Assembly (NCBI GenBank): GCA_003223325.1
Contig: QHYS01000023.1
Coordinates: 35,787-99,786, forward strand
Source: Acidobacteriota bacterium
GTDB taxonomy: Bacteria; Acidobacteriota; Terriglobia; Acidiferrales; UBA7541
DNA: 64,000 nt
Direction of reading: 5' to 3'
In this document: one piece after another, positions 7,555 through 16,470 of the stretch
Layout: the number at the start of each line of letters is the position of its first letter
Position numbering within the stretch: position 1 is the first letter of the stretch
Notes under the pieces: generated by a model
What the model was told of the DNA's origin: nothing
Databases searched by the model: none
The model's input: only the letters and a program-made list of their open reading frames with translations
Translations under genes and position numbers: made by a program

Positions 7555-8409
7555 TTAGGGAAGATCAGGCCGTGGGGTCTTCTCCCTTTCGGGTTCGGAT
7601 ATCGGCACGCGCCAGATGTCGTTATTTCCTTCTACACAGCAAATTCCGATCTGGTTGGCTTGCAGCGTGCCCAATTGGCCGATCCAAACCACGCGGAAGC
7701 GCGCCTTCCGCCAGCCGCGCTTCACCTGGACGATTTCACCGGGCCCCGTCAGATAACCTACGCCGTCCAACCGCGCGCCGCTCTTCCCGACATCGATCGT
7801 GTGCGCACTCTGCACGAACGGATTGCCGTTGCGATCTATTCCCCGCACCCAAACTTGAATCGTTTGGGCCATGCGAGCTTTGCGCGGATTGGTTCTCCAG
7901 AATCCCGGGGCGGAGCGCTTAAACGCGAGGCCCGCCTTGGTTTTGCCCCCCGCTTCTTGCTGGACAAAGGCTACGCGGCATTCTTGCTCCTCGCGGGTGT
8001 TCTTGTTAACAACAAAGAGTGCGTCCCCCACCTCCACTCTCGCCGACAGGGTGACGAGCCCACCGCTGCCATTCACCTGGAGCGTCTGAGTGTCTTCGTG
8101 GAACGCCCCCCGATTTTTGGACCAACCGTAAACCACCACGGCCATTCGCAAAGACGCGCGCTTGCTGGATCGTTGCTCCTGCCTTGATTTGCTTTTTTGT
8201 GCCGGGTTTGCCCGGGGCTCCGGATCGAGAGGAGGCCATTGCTCACTTGCTTCTAGAGGCATCTCTCGCTGCACGCCATGGAGCGAGCACTCAAAATCCC
8301 AGGGTGTCCGAAGAATCTGCTCGAGCGTTTCCTCGCGGTTTTGAAGGATTACCCAGGAATCTTCGTCCCGATGGGGACATCGCAGCCGAACGGCATAATT
8401 CTTCGTCAC
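7555..8409 (-). CDS. PilZ-domain protein (two PilZ-like units) paired with a Ser/Thr kinase
   Basis: About 284 residues. After an N-terminal segment with the pattern VRLRCPH...WVILQNREETLEQI and a charged linker (KSKSRQEQRSSKRASLR), two PilZ-like beta barrels follow: one with RRS-type arginines and TLQVNGSGGLV, one with RKARMAQTI and HTIDVGKSGARL. The start is a GTG at 8409 because GAGG lies 7 bases upstream and the kinase stop is only 20 bases before; longer frames overlap the kinase. Likely a c-di-GMP or stress-responsive effector in an operon with the kinase; it could be a substrate of that kinase, which is inference. Confidence 0.7.
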   Translation of the reverse strand: MTKNYAVRLRCPHRDEDSWVILQNREETLEQILRTPWDFECSLHGVQREMPLEASEQWPPLDPEPRANPAQKSKSRQEQRSSKRASLRMAVVVYGWSKNRGAFHEDTQTLQVNGSGGLVTLSARVEVGDALFVVNKNTREEQECRVAFVQQEAGGKTKAGLAFKRSAPGFWRTNPRKARMAQTIQVWVRGIDRNGNPFVQSAHTIDVGKSGARLDGVGYLTGPGEIVQVKRGWRKARFRVVWIGQLGTLQANQIGICCVEGNNDIWRVPISEPEREKTPRPDLP

Positions 8410-8429
8410 GATACGTCCTCGCGCCTCCG

Positions 8430-10070
8430 TCAAAAGAGACCCTGCGGCTCCACTAATCGCCGGCCGGCCGCCTTGGCAGAGAAATCTTTGGTCCCGTGCT
8501 CGGTCCTGGGATCGGTTGAACCGGTTGGCCAAGTGACTTCGAGCCCGGTCCCTCGCAAGAGCAAAATCTTCGAGTGTTTGACGACACGAATGGCGAGTAA
8601 ATTACTCTCTCCCTGGTGCAGTTCCGCCAACCCTTGCTTTTCCGCCCGCAAGGAGTTGTCGGCCTTGTAGAGGGCCACGCTCAGATGGTGTTGCCCCGGG
8701 AAAAGTGTGCACTCCGCGCGGAACGGTTCTTCTGTTGCCTCGGCCACGGAAGCCAGAGGCGTACTGAAGATCAATTGATGGTCGGCAAACACGGCCAGTG
8801 TCCCATCGCTGGATTGAGCGGAGATCTCGATGGTCATGGGTATGCCGGCGGTCTTGGCGGAGGAAGCCCGCTGGTCTGGCAATTCAGCAGCACGGTTTGA
8901 TGGAGGCGCGGCTTCTGGGCTTGCCTCTGCGACGGTAGGATGCGTTTCAAGAGCCTCTAACCGTCTTTTCATCGCCCACGCAGACTTCGATCGAGCTGGC
9001 TGGCGATGAACTGGCAACGGCGCCCGTGCTGTCATTTCCGAAGACGGCGACGAAATATCTTGTGCCTCGCGCCAGAAGGGCAGATCGGCAGGCAGCGTAG
9101 GAGCTGGGTACATCGCAACCGGTGCCGGCGGCAGCCGAAGGTTATTTCTATAGTAGCCTACTGCGATCGGCGAGAACAGAGCGAGGAGCAGCAAACCCGC
9201 TGCCCCTGCGTAGCCCAGGGCCGTTCTTATGGGTCGATTTCTGGTTGGTCCGCGGCGCGGCAAAACCAGTGGCTCGCGGGCCACAGCTTCGAGCTGCGTC
9301 GACAATATCTCCCCGTTCGCATACCGATCCTCGGGATTCCTGGCGAGACACCGCGTAACAATCCCGTCGAATGCGCGCGGAAGCAGGGGATTGACCTTGG
9401 TCGGCGGCGCGATCTTAGCCTTCAGAATCTGTGCGCAGACCGCTTGCACCGAATCGCTTTGGAAGGGCCGTTGCCCTGTAGCCAACTGGTAGAGGATGAT
9501 TCCGAGCGAGAAGAGATCCGATCTGCCATCGGTTGGCTTACCTTCAATCTGTTCTGGCGAGAGGTATGCCGGAGTCCCACGGAGACCCCCGTTTTGTGAG
9601 ATTTGGGCGGAAAAGCGCGCGATGCCAAAATCGGTCAGCATGACGCGCCCGTCCTGGTTGATCATGATGTTTGCCGGCTTAACGTCGCCATGGATGATGC
9701 CCTGTTCGTGGGCATAAGCAAGGGCGCGCGCTAGAGCTGCCCCCCAGCCGCAGGCTTGCTGGGGCTCGGTTTTTCGGGCCGCCATGTGTTGTTCCAGAGT
9801 CTCGCCGACGACGTATTCCATCACTAGGTAGGGTGCGCCAGTGATTTCGTCGATGCCGACGTCGTGCAGTTTCACGATGCGGGGATGGGAAAGTTGGCCC
9901 ACGATGCGGGCCTCGGCCATGAAGCGCTCTCGCCACGCCGGGTCGTTTAGGCCAGACTGAAGGGTTTTGATGGCCACGATGCGGCCGATCAGCGTGTCTC
10001 GCGCTTTGAAAACCGTGCTACTGGCCCCCCGGCCTATGGCTTCCAAAATCTCGTAGCGTCCTAGCTGCAT
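8430..10070 (-). CDS. Membrane Ser/Thr protein kinase (PknB-type, non-RD)
   Basis: About 546 residues from the ATG at 10070, which follows AAGGGG at 9 bases. The kinase domain spans about 5-265: glycine loop GRGASSTV (13-20), Lys35 (VAIK), catalytic HGDVKPANIM (127-136), DFG (147-149) and SPEQ (171-174). The usual Arg of HRD is Gly, so it is a non-RD kinase. One membrane helix lies at about 285-305. A Pro/Ala-rich linker leads to an extracytoplasmic beta-rich domain (TIEISAQSSDGTLAVFADHQ onwards). A TTG at 10199 would add 43 residues without a ribosome site. It probably senses an envelope signal and phosphorylates cytoplasmic proteins; the downstream PilZ gene is the obvious partner. Confidence 0.85.
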   Translation of the reverse strand: MQLGRYEILEAIGRGASSTVFKARDTLIGRIVAIKTLQSGLNDPAWRERFMAEARIVGQLSHPRIVKLHDVGIDEITGAPYLVMEYVVGETLEQHMAARKTEPQQACGWGAALARALAYAHEQGIIHGDVKPANIMINQDGRVMLTDFGIARFSAQISQNGGLRGTPAYLSPEQIEGKPTDGRSDLFSLGIILYQLATGQRPFQSDSVQAVCAQILKAKIAPPTKVNPLLPRAFDGIVTRCLARNPEDRYANGEILSTQLEAVAREPLVLPRRGPTRNRPIRTALGYAGAAGLLLLALFSPIAVGYYRNNLRLPPAPVAMYPAPTLPADLPFWREAQDISSPSSEMTARAPLPVHRQPARSKSAWAMKRRLEALETHPTVAEASPEAAPPSNRAAELPDQRASSAKTAGIPMTIEISAQSSDGTLAVFADHQLIFSTPLASVAEATEEPFRAECTLFPGQHHLSVALYKADNSLRAEKQGLAELHQGESNLLAIRVVKHSKILLLRGTGLEVTWPTGSTDPRTEHGTKDFSAKAAGRRLVEPQGLF

Positions 10071-10262
10071 GCCAGATTTCCCCTTGCCTCCGGCCTGATT
10101 TTTGGAGAAGTTCGACGATAAAGCCTGCCATTGTTGCTGGGAATGGTCCTCTGGTTTGAATCGCAGGTACACTCGTACCGTCTCGAAGCTGCTGAACAAT
10201 CGATGCTTAGCAGCTAGGATCTCACATACTCTGTGGTCGTGGCAAAATTCGAGAAGGGCGGC

Positions 10263-11594
10263 TCACCGCCCTACCACGGCGGCCTTGTCCCCTGCGACTG
10301 CACTCGTCATTTTGTTGCGCCCGATCAGCAGCATGGTCAGAGCTGCTGCCGCAGCCAGCGCCACCAGTGGCAACAGCGCCAGCGAAAATCTGCCGGTCAC
10401 ATCCTTGGTAAATCCCATCAGGTATATCGTCCCGAACCCAGCAAGGTTGCTGACGGCATTTATCTGCGCCAGTCCGGCCGCCGCTGTGCTCGCCGACAGC
10501 CACTCGGTCGACACCGCCCACGCCGGTCCCTTGCCCGCATAAATGCCGATGACGGCTAGGCACAGGATCACGAGGGTCGCGAATAACGACTCGAACAGGA
10601 ACGCTGCCCCAAGGCTGAATGACGTCAGTATGAGCGGCAACGCGGCGTGCCAAATCCGCTCGCCACGCTGGTCTGATCGCTTCCCCCACCAAACCATGAT
10701 CACCGAAGCCAGGGCAAAAGGGATGGAATTGAGCAGCCCGGTCTGCAGGTTGGTGAGGCCGTAGGATTGGATAATCTGCGGCTGCCACAGCTGGAGCCCA
10801 CTGCTCACGGCCGTGCTCCCCGCCAGAACCATACTGAGCGCGAGAACATGCTTGTTCCACAATAACTGCCAAAGACTCAGACGCCCTACCGGCCGCTCTC
10901 CCGGCGTCTCGGCGTCAAGCTGGCTCATCAGCCAGCTTTGCTCATTGGTGTCGAGCCATTTCGCATCGCTGGGCCGGTCGCTCAGCACGACCAGGCACGC
11001 CAACCCCAAGACAACCGCAGGAGCGGCCTCCAGGATGAACATCCACTGCCATCCGCGGAGCCCGAGCCATCCGATTTCAAGCAAAGCCGCCGAGATCGGC
11101 GATCCCAGGAAACTCGAGACCGGGATGGCCACCGTAAACATTCCGATGATTCGCGCCCGGTACTTGGCCGGAAACCAATAACTCAGGTAGAGAATCACTC
11201 CCGGGAAGAACCCAGCCTCCGCCGCGCCCAGTAGCAGGCGCATGGCGTAGAACGAGTGGGGACCCTTGACTAGGGCCATTCCTCCGGCAAGAAATCCCCA
11301 GGTGATCATGATTCGCGCGATCCAGCGCCGCGCGCCGACCTTTTCGAGGAGCAGGTTGCTGGGCACCTCGCAAAAGAAATACGATACGAAAAAAAGTCCG
11401 CCCCCAAGCCCAAATACCGTCGCCGAGAGGCGCAGGTCGCTGACCATCTGCAGTGCCGCGAATCCCAGATTGACTCGGTCCACAAAGGAAATGAAATAAC
11501 AGGTCATCAAGAAGGGCAAAATGCGCAGGGCAACCAGCCGCATCGTCCGCGCTTCCAGTGTCTTTCTCTCAGATGGATCGCTCGTGGGAGTCAC
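10263..11594 (-). CDS. MFS transporter, anion:cation symporter (phthalate/hydroxyphenylacetate permease-like)
   Basis: 443 residues with 12 predicted membrane helices and a central cytoplasmic loop around residues 210-245. The sequence ISFVDRVNLGFAAL in helix 1 and the GARRWIARIMITWGFLAG loop are typical of the ACS family that imports organic acid anions such as phthalate, hydroxyphenylacetate, glucarate or tartrate. It is divergent from the LigI-like/UbiD operon across a 193-base region with repeated operator-like boxes, so it probably imports the substrate those enzymes use. The exact substrate cannot be read from the sequence. Confidence 0.82.
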   Translation of the reverse strand: MTPTSDPSERKTLEARTMRLVALRILPFLMTCYFISFVDRVNLGFAALQMVSDLRLSATVFGLGGGLFFVSYFFCEVPSNLLLEKVGARRWIARIMITWGFLAGGMALVKGPHSFYAMRLLLGAAEAGFFPGVILYLSYWFPAKYRARIIGMFTVAIPVSSFLGSPISAALLEIGWLGLRGWQWMFILEAAPAVVLGLACLVVLSDRPSDAKWLDTNEQSWLMSQLDAETPGERPVGRLSLWQLLWNKHVLALSMVLAGSTAVSSGLQLWQPQIIQSYGLTNLQTGLLNSIPFALASVIMVWWGKRSDQRGERIWHAALPLILTSFSLGAAFLFESLFATLVILCLAVIGIYAGKGPAWAVSTEWLSASTAAAGLAQINAVSNLAGFGTIYLMGFTKDVTGRFSLALLPLVALAAAAALTMLLIGRNKMTSAVAGDKAAVVGR

Positions 11595-11787
11595 GCTAGG
11601 GGCTCATGGTGCGCTTCGGCCGGTCGCATCGGCCCTTCCTATCTGATTGACCGGCGGCTCGCCATTCGCTAGAGCATTGACGGCGCTCGCGTCCGGATTC
11701 TACATTCTTTTGCCGGATTCTACTTTCTTCTGAATGTTTCTTAACAATTCCATTCAGTCGCCACGCCATTCATCGCTAGGAGGATAA
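11595..11787. promoter_or_regulatory. Divergent control region with direct repeats and an inverted repeat
   Basis: Between the divergent MFS and LigI-like genes. Two near-identical 17-base boxes, CCGGATTCTACATTCTT (11693-11709) and CCGGATTCTACTTTCTT (11713-11729), start 20 bases apart, about two helical turns. Just downstream TGAATG (11731) is matched by CATTCA (11751), an inverted repeat with a 14-base spacer. This looks like a regulator binding region controlling both directions; the regulator gene is not in the window. Confidence 0.5.
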
Positions 11788-12657
11788 GTGGACTCTTGCC
11801 CGGCGCCCGATGCCAACACGAAAGTTCCGCGATTCCGCATGCCTCTATTGGCCTGCGACGCACATTGTCATGTGTTCGGTCCTGCCGCGAAATTTCCTTA
11901 CGCTCCCAACCGCGCCTATACGCCCCCCGATGCCCCCAAGGAGCGCCTGACGGCCCTGCACAAAATTCTCGGCATGGAGCGATGCGTGATTGTTCAGGCG
12001 AGCTGTCATGGCACGGACAACCGCGCGATGCTCGATGCCATTGCCACTAGCGGCGGTCGTTGTCGCGGGATCGCCATTGTTGATGAGACGTTCACCGAGC
12101 GAGATTACGCTGGTTTGCAGGAAGGTGGGATCCGGGGCGTGCGCTTCAATTTCGTCAAGCACCTGGGCGGCATGCCCGATATGAATGCCTTTCGCCGTGT
12201 TCTCGAGCGCATTCAGCCGCTCGGATGGCATCTGGTCGTGCACCTGGACGCCGGCGATATCGCCGAGCTTTCCGGAATTTTCCGCAAGCTTTCGCTCCCA
12301 TTTATCATCGACCACATGGGGCGCGTCAAAGCCAGTGCGGGCCTCGAACAAGAGCCGTTTCGCGCGCTCCTCGAGCTGATGAAGCTCGAGAACTGCTGGG
12401 TCAAGGTTTGTGGCTCCGAGCGCGTCTCGGCAACGGGTCCCCCTTTCCTGGACGCGATCCCCTTTGCCCAGGCGCTGGTCAACGCCGCTCCCGGTCGCGT
12501 GCTGTGGGGCACCGACTGGCCTCACCCAAACGTCGGCCGCCACATGCCCAACGACGGAGATCTGGTCGATCTCCTGCCACTGATCGCACCCAGCGAGGAA
12601 CTCCGGGAAAAGCTTTTGGTCAAAAACCCGGCGACCCTGTACGATTTTAACCGCTGA
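11788..12657 (+). CDS. Amidohydrolase, 2-pyrone-4,6-dicarboxylate lactonase (LigI)-like
   Basis: 289 residues, a TIM-barrel amidohydrolase of the LigI family. Motifs DAHCHVFGP (24-32), QASCHGTDN (70-78), GVRFNF (117-122), DHMGR (175-179) and GTDWPHPN (241-248) match LigI block by block. LigI hydrolyses 2-pyrone-4,6-dicarboxylate to 4-oxalomesaconate in protocatechuate 4,5-cleavage. A GTG start is chosen because AGGAGG stands 4 bases before it. It is followed after 40 bases by the UbiD-family gene, so they form an operon. The other pathway genes (ligABC, ligJ, ligK) are not in the window, so the substrate may be a related lactone. Confidence 0.8.
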   Translation: MDSCPAPDANTKVPRFRMPLLACDAHCHVFGPAAKFPYAPNRAYTPPDAPKERLTALHKILGMERCVIVQASCHGTDNRAMLDAIATSGGRCRGIAIVDETFTERDYAGLQEGGIRGVRFNFVKHLGGMPDMNAFRRVLERIQPLGWHLVVHLDAGDIAELSGIFRKLSLPFIIDHMGRVKASAGLEQEPFRALLELMKLENCWVKVCGSERVSATGPPFLDAIPFAQALVNAAPGRVLWGTDWPHPNVGRHMPNDGDLVDLLPLIAPSEELREKLLVKNPATLYDFNR

Positions 12658-12697
12658 TGCCGTCTTCTTGTGGTCGCAAGCGAGGAGGGAAGAACGT

Positions 12698-14137
12698 ATG
12701 TCCTATCAGGATCTTCGGCAATATCTACAGGTTTTGGAAAAGAAAGGACTCCTTTGCCACATCACCGCCGAAGTTGACAAGGATTGGGAAATCAGCGCGG
12801 TTTGCCGGCATACGTTTCGCACGATCCCCGAGCAACGCCGTCCCGCGCTGATGTTCGACAGAGTCAAGGGCAGCGCCATGCCGTTCGTGGTCGGAATCCT
12901 CGGGGGTTCGCGGCGGATTTACGCCACGGCCTTAGAAACCGACCTCCATGGCGTCTGGGAAAAGTGGGAGCGCGGCAAGAACCTGGTGCCACCTCGGCTC
13001 GTGAAAGGCGGGCCCTGTCAGGACGTTGTTCACATGGGAGACGAAGCCAATATCGAAACGCTGCCTGCCGCGGTCTGGACGGTGGGGCAGGACCCCGGCC
13101 CCTACCACACCTCTCCGTTTGTCATCTCCCGCGATCCCGAAACTCGCATCCCCAACGTGGGCGTTTATCGCGTGCAAGTGAAAGGGCCCCGCAAAACGGG
13201 ACTCATGATTTATCCACCGCGCAACATGAACCAGCACATCCGAAAAAATGAATTGCGGGGTTGCGCCACCGAGGCGGCCATCGTCTTCGGTACAGATCCT
13301 GTAATCGGCCTGACCGCCGTGAGTCCCTTTCCCTACGGCGTGGACGAATTGGCGGCAGCAGGAGGTATCCGCGGGGAGCCCGTCGATGTAGTCCGCTGCC
13401 TTACCGTGGATCTTGAGGTTCCCGCCACGGCGGAAATCGTGGTGGAAGGCAAGGTTCCATTTCAGGCCCGGGAACAAGAAGGACCCTTTGGCGAATATGC
13501 CGGCTACATGGGAGAAGGCGGAATCCATCCGGTGTTCGAGGTCAACTGCATCACGCACCGGCGCAACCCGATCTATCAGGCTTTTATGAGCCAGATGCCT
13601 CCCAGCGAGTCCAGCTGCATCAAGAGCTTTGGGCGCGAGATGGAAGTTCGACGCCACCTGAAGAATAATCTCGGCCTGCCCGTACACGATGTCTGCATCA
13701 CCGAAAGCAGCGGCGCCACGGCCATCCTGTTGATCTCCATGCGCAAGCACAATCGCTTTCAGCCGCTTAAGGCCATGATGGGTGCGTGGTCACTGGCGAT
13801 CGGTGTCGGTAAGATCACGATCGTGGTTGACGAAGACATCGACATCCGCGATCCCTTTCAGGTCGAGTGGGCGCTCAGCTTTCGCATGCAGCCGGCTGAA
13901 GATATCCACATCGTGAGAAACACAGACCCCATGGCGCTCGATCCTTCACAACCTCTGAAAGACGGAAAAAAGCTGCCTCCCACCGAACAGGTGAGTTCCA
14001 AGATCGGTATCGACGCGACCCGTAAATTCCCATATCCCGCTCCCGCTGCGCCGCCCCAGGAGCATTTGGATAGAGTCGCTGCGAATTGGGCACACTACGG
14101 CATTCGCGAAGTTCCTCAGCCCCGAACAGAAACTTGA
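12698..14137 (+). CDS. UbiD-family (prenylated-FMN) decarboxylase
   Basis: 479 residues. The family motif EGPFGEYAGY provides the catalytic Glu pair (E261 and E266), and NVGVYRVQV (153-161) carries the conserved Asn and Arg158. It needs prenylated FMN made by a UbiX-type enzyme, which is not in this window. UbiD proteins reversibly decarboxylate aromatic and alpha,beta-unsaturated acids. GAGGAGGGAAG lies 5 bases before ATG 12698, fixing the start over an upstream in-frame ATG. Placed behind the LigI-like gene, it probably removes CO2 from an aromatic or pyrone acid in the same pathway. A ubiquinone-pathway role is less likely given the neighbours. Confidence 0.88.
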   Translation: MSYQDLRQYLQVLEKKGLLCHITAEVDKDWEISAVCRHTFRTIPEQRRPALMFDRVKGSAMPFVVGILGGSRRIYATALETDLHGVWEKWERGKNLVPPRLVKGGPCQDVVHMGDEANIETLPAAVWTVGQDPGPYHTSPFVISRDPETRIPNVGVYRVQVKGPRKTGLMIYPPRNMNQHIRKNELRGCATEAAIVFGTDPVIGLTAVSPFPYGVDELAAAGGIRGEPVDVVRCLTVDLEVPATAEIVVEGKVPFQAREQEGPFGEYAGYMGEGGIHPVFEVNCITHRRNPIYQAFMSQMPPSESSCIKSFGREMEVRRHLKNNLGLPVHDVCITESSGATAILLISMRKHNRFQPLKAMMGAWSLAIGVGKITIVVDEDIDIRDPFQVEWALSFRMQPAEDIHIVRNTDPMALDPSQPLKDGKKLPPTEQVSSKIGIDATRKFPYPAPAAPPQEHLDRVAANWAHYGIREVPQPRTET

Positions 14138-14449
14138 AGACTAATGAACCTAGAGATGCAGCGGCAAGCGGGCGAGCGCTTTGGCTTTGGCCTCGGACGC
14201 TCGCCGCGGAGTGCTCCGCGCGTGCCCTGAAATCCCGTTGCCGATAATACCGTTCTGGGGAGTTGGCAAGACGTGAGTCGTGTAATTGCTACTGGTTAGC
14301 AACACCCGCCGGCATGACCACGCAACAGGCCGCGAGAAGTCCCCAGCGGCCCGCAAAATCAGCGCTGTAATGGATCCAACTGGAAGGAAACGGAAGTGAT
14401 CGGTAAGGTTTCTCGGCTACAAGAGAGAATGCGAGGCGAGGCCGCAGAA
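14138..14449. other. Convergent intergenic region with two hairpins
   Basis: 312 bases between convergent genes. GGCGAGCG (14171-14178) pairs with CGCTCGCC (14198-14205), and directly after it GCGGAG (14206-14211) pairs with CTCCGC (14214-14219). They may end transcription of the UbiD operon, but there is no T-tract. No gene supported. Confidence 0.4.
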
Positions 14450-16315
14450 TTAGGGTATTACGGCGGTCGCTTGGTTCGAGTAGACGCTCTCCATGATGTT
14501 GGAATCGAGCGCGGTCACAACGTAATAATATGTTTGCCCGGACGAGACGGAACTATCCGTGAAAGTGGTGCCTGCGTCGAGCGAAGAATTGAGTTTCGTA
14601 TACGGCCCGCCCGCAACCGAGCTGCGGTACACGTTGTAGCCTGAGACGACGGACGCACTCGCTGTCCACGTCAGGGCCGCAGAGTGTGTCACAACGCCTG
14701 TGCCTGAAAGCGGAATCGTTAATGTGGAATTCAAAGCAGTGCTAGAGATCGTCACGCTTCCGGTCGCGCTGCCAGAAGCCGCGGGGGCAAATATTAGATC
14801 CATTGTTGTAGAACCTCCCGGACTGAGAATGAGTCCGGTCGAGATGCCATTCTCAGTGAAGCCCGTCCCAGAGGTCGTGACATTGGAGATGGAGACATTG
14901 GAGCCGCCAGTGTTCGTCAGCGTCACGGATTGCGCGCTGCTGCTGCCGAGGTCGACGTTCCCGAAACTCACGCTCGAAGTGCTGGAGCTTAGCTGACCAG
15001 GCGTCGTGACCGTGAGTGTAGCAGCGTTGCTGGTCACGCTGCCGGCCGAGTTGCGGACCACAGCCGTAAACTGCGCGCCATTGTCGGAAGCCGCTTCAGC
15101 CGGAGTGGTATAACTCGAGGAAGTCGCCCCGCTGATGGCTCCGCCGTTCTTCTGCCATTGATAATTCAGGGGAGCAGTCCCGGAAGCGCTGACCGAGAAC
15201 TTCGCTGTTTGCCCGGCAGTAATCGTTTGGCTCGCCGGTTGGCTGGTGATGGAAGGCGCGATGGGATCCGGATTGACGGTGAGTGTGGCAGAGTTACTCG
15301 TGACGTTCCCAGCGGAGTTGCTGACTACGACGGCAAATTGCGCTCCACTATCGGAAGCAATCTCAGCTGGAGTCGGGTAGTTCGGCGAAGTTGCACCGCC
15401 AATAGCGATTCCATTCTTCTCCCACTGATACCTGAGCGGGGAGGTTCCGTTGGCAACGACCGAGAAGGTCGCCGACTGGCCGACAAATGTCGTCTGGCCT
15501 GCGGGCTGCGTAGTGATCGACGGCGCGACAGGTGCGGCACTGACGGTCAGTATACCAGCGTTGCTGATGATGTTCCCGGCGGCGTTACTGACCACGACGG
15601 TAAATTGCGCTCCATTATCGGAGGCAATCTCAGCTGGAGTCGTATAGTTGGACGAAGTCGCGCCGATGATGGCCGTGCCATTCTTGCGCCACTGATAGAT
15701 CAAAGGAGCAGTACCGGAAGCAGTCACCGAGAAGGTCACCGTTTGTCCGATAAGCACCGACTGGCTGACGGGCTGGTTCGTAATTGCCGGCGCGACTGCC
15801 ACACCCGTTCCAGCCATCTGGATCGTGAGCGGCGAGCTCAACTGCGCGCTCAGAATCGAGGCGCTTCCCGAGACAGTCCCCGTGGCCATGGGTGCGAAGC
15901 CGGCTGTAAACGTAAAGGTGTTGCCTGGCGATAAACTTAGCGGAAGGGATGCTCCCCCGATGCTAAAGCCCGCGCCAGTCGCGGTCACCTGGGAGATAGT
16001 GACCGCTAAGCTGCCGGAATTCGTTACGCTCAGGCTCTGATTGCTGGTGGACCCGACCGCAACGCTCCCAAAAGTCATGGCCGCCGGGCTCACGCTGAGT
16101 GCCCCAGAAGGCGTTTTATTGGAATTCGTTGTTGTGGAATTGCTTTTAGCACTGGTTATACCGGTGCATCCTGTCAGCATCGAGGCTCCCGACGCAACAG
16201 TCAGAGAAAGGAATATTAAGAATGATTTGTGCCTGACCGATTTGGTGAGGTCTCGGAGAGACCAGCCGCGCGATTTAGTGCGCGGGCAAACATTTCGCAA
16301 GTCGCTTTCGATCAC
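14450..16315 (-). CDS. Ig-like repeat surface lipoprotein
   Basis: 621 residues. The signal peptide ends in a lipobox (LTGC, Cys50). Then come a choice-of-anchor-D/ASH-type domain (about 72-173), three consecutive Ig-like domains of about 88 residues (176-260, 264-348, 352-438, each with the QWxKNG and NGAQF/SGAQF pattern), a second anchor-D domain (about 440-540) and a fibronectin type III domain (about 545-621). The GTG start has GGAG 5 bases upstream; the long basic N-region is odd but kept. Probably an outer-membrane-anchored adhesin or matrix protein; no enzymatic motif is seen. Confidence 0.8.
   Translation of the reverse strand: MIESDLRNVCPRTKSRGWSLRDLTKSVRHKSFLIFLSLTVASGASMLTGCTGITSAKSNSTTTNSNKTPSGALSVSPAAMTFGSVAVGSTSNQSLSVTNSGSLAVTISQVTATGAGFSIGGASLPLSLSPGNTFTFTAGFAPMATGTVSGSASILSAQLSSPLTIQMAGTGVAVAPAITNQPVSQSVLIGQTVTFSVTASGTAPLIYQWRKNGTAIIGATSSNYTTPAEIASDNGAQFTVVVSNAAGNIISNAGILTVSAAPVAPSITTQPAGQTTFVGQSATFSVVANGTSPLRYQWEKNGIAIGGATSPNYPTPAEIASDSGAQFAVVVSNSAGNVTSNSATLTVNPDPIAPSITSQPASQTITAGQTAKFSVSASGTAPLNYQWQKNGGAISGATSSSYTTPAEAASDNGAQFTAVVRNSAGSVTSNAATLTVTTPGQLSSSTSSVSFGNVDLGSSSAQSVTLTNTGGSNVSISNVTTSGTGFTENGISTGLILSPGGSTTMDLIFAPAASGSATGSVTISSTALNSTLTIPLSGTGVVTHSAALTWTASASVVSGYNVYRSSVAGGPYTKLNSSLDAGTTFTDSSVSSGQTYYYVVTALDSNIMESVYSNQATAVIP
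15000..15800 (-). repeat. Three tandem Ig-like coding repeats of about 264 bases
   Basis: The DNA of the three Ig-like domains is similar enough that phrases such as the codons for NYQWQKNG, RYQWEKNG and IYQWRKNG recur at a spacing of about 264 bases. This internal repetition is a likely site for recombination that changes the repeat number. Confidence 0.6.
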
Positions 16316-16470
16316 AAGTGCTCCGTAGGGGCCTGATGCAGTGAGCTCGGAGGGGGGGCCGCCGCAGAGGAGATTAGGCGGGCGTCTAAGGGGGCTCTAC
16401 TGGTGGCGGGTCTAGATTGCGTACACCTGTCACGACACGATAAGTACAGGGTCGCCGGCGTAGCAGCGGA
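16316..16470. other. Intergenic region upstream of the Ig lipoprotein
   Basis: Contains the ribosome site (GGAG in reverse) of the lipoprotein and an 8-base G run (16352-16359). No promoter or gene was recognised. Confidence 0.3.

Noticed and set aside
11845..13750. Long minus-strand open frames (232 and 272 codons) opposite the LigI-like and UbiD genes
   Set aside because: They are antisense to genes with clear family motifs, have no recognisable domains or ribosome sites, and arise from GC-rich codon structure.
15158..15934. A 258-codon + strand frame across the Ig lipoprotein repeats
   Set aside because: It simply mirrors the repetitive coding DNA of the lipoprotein in another frame.
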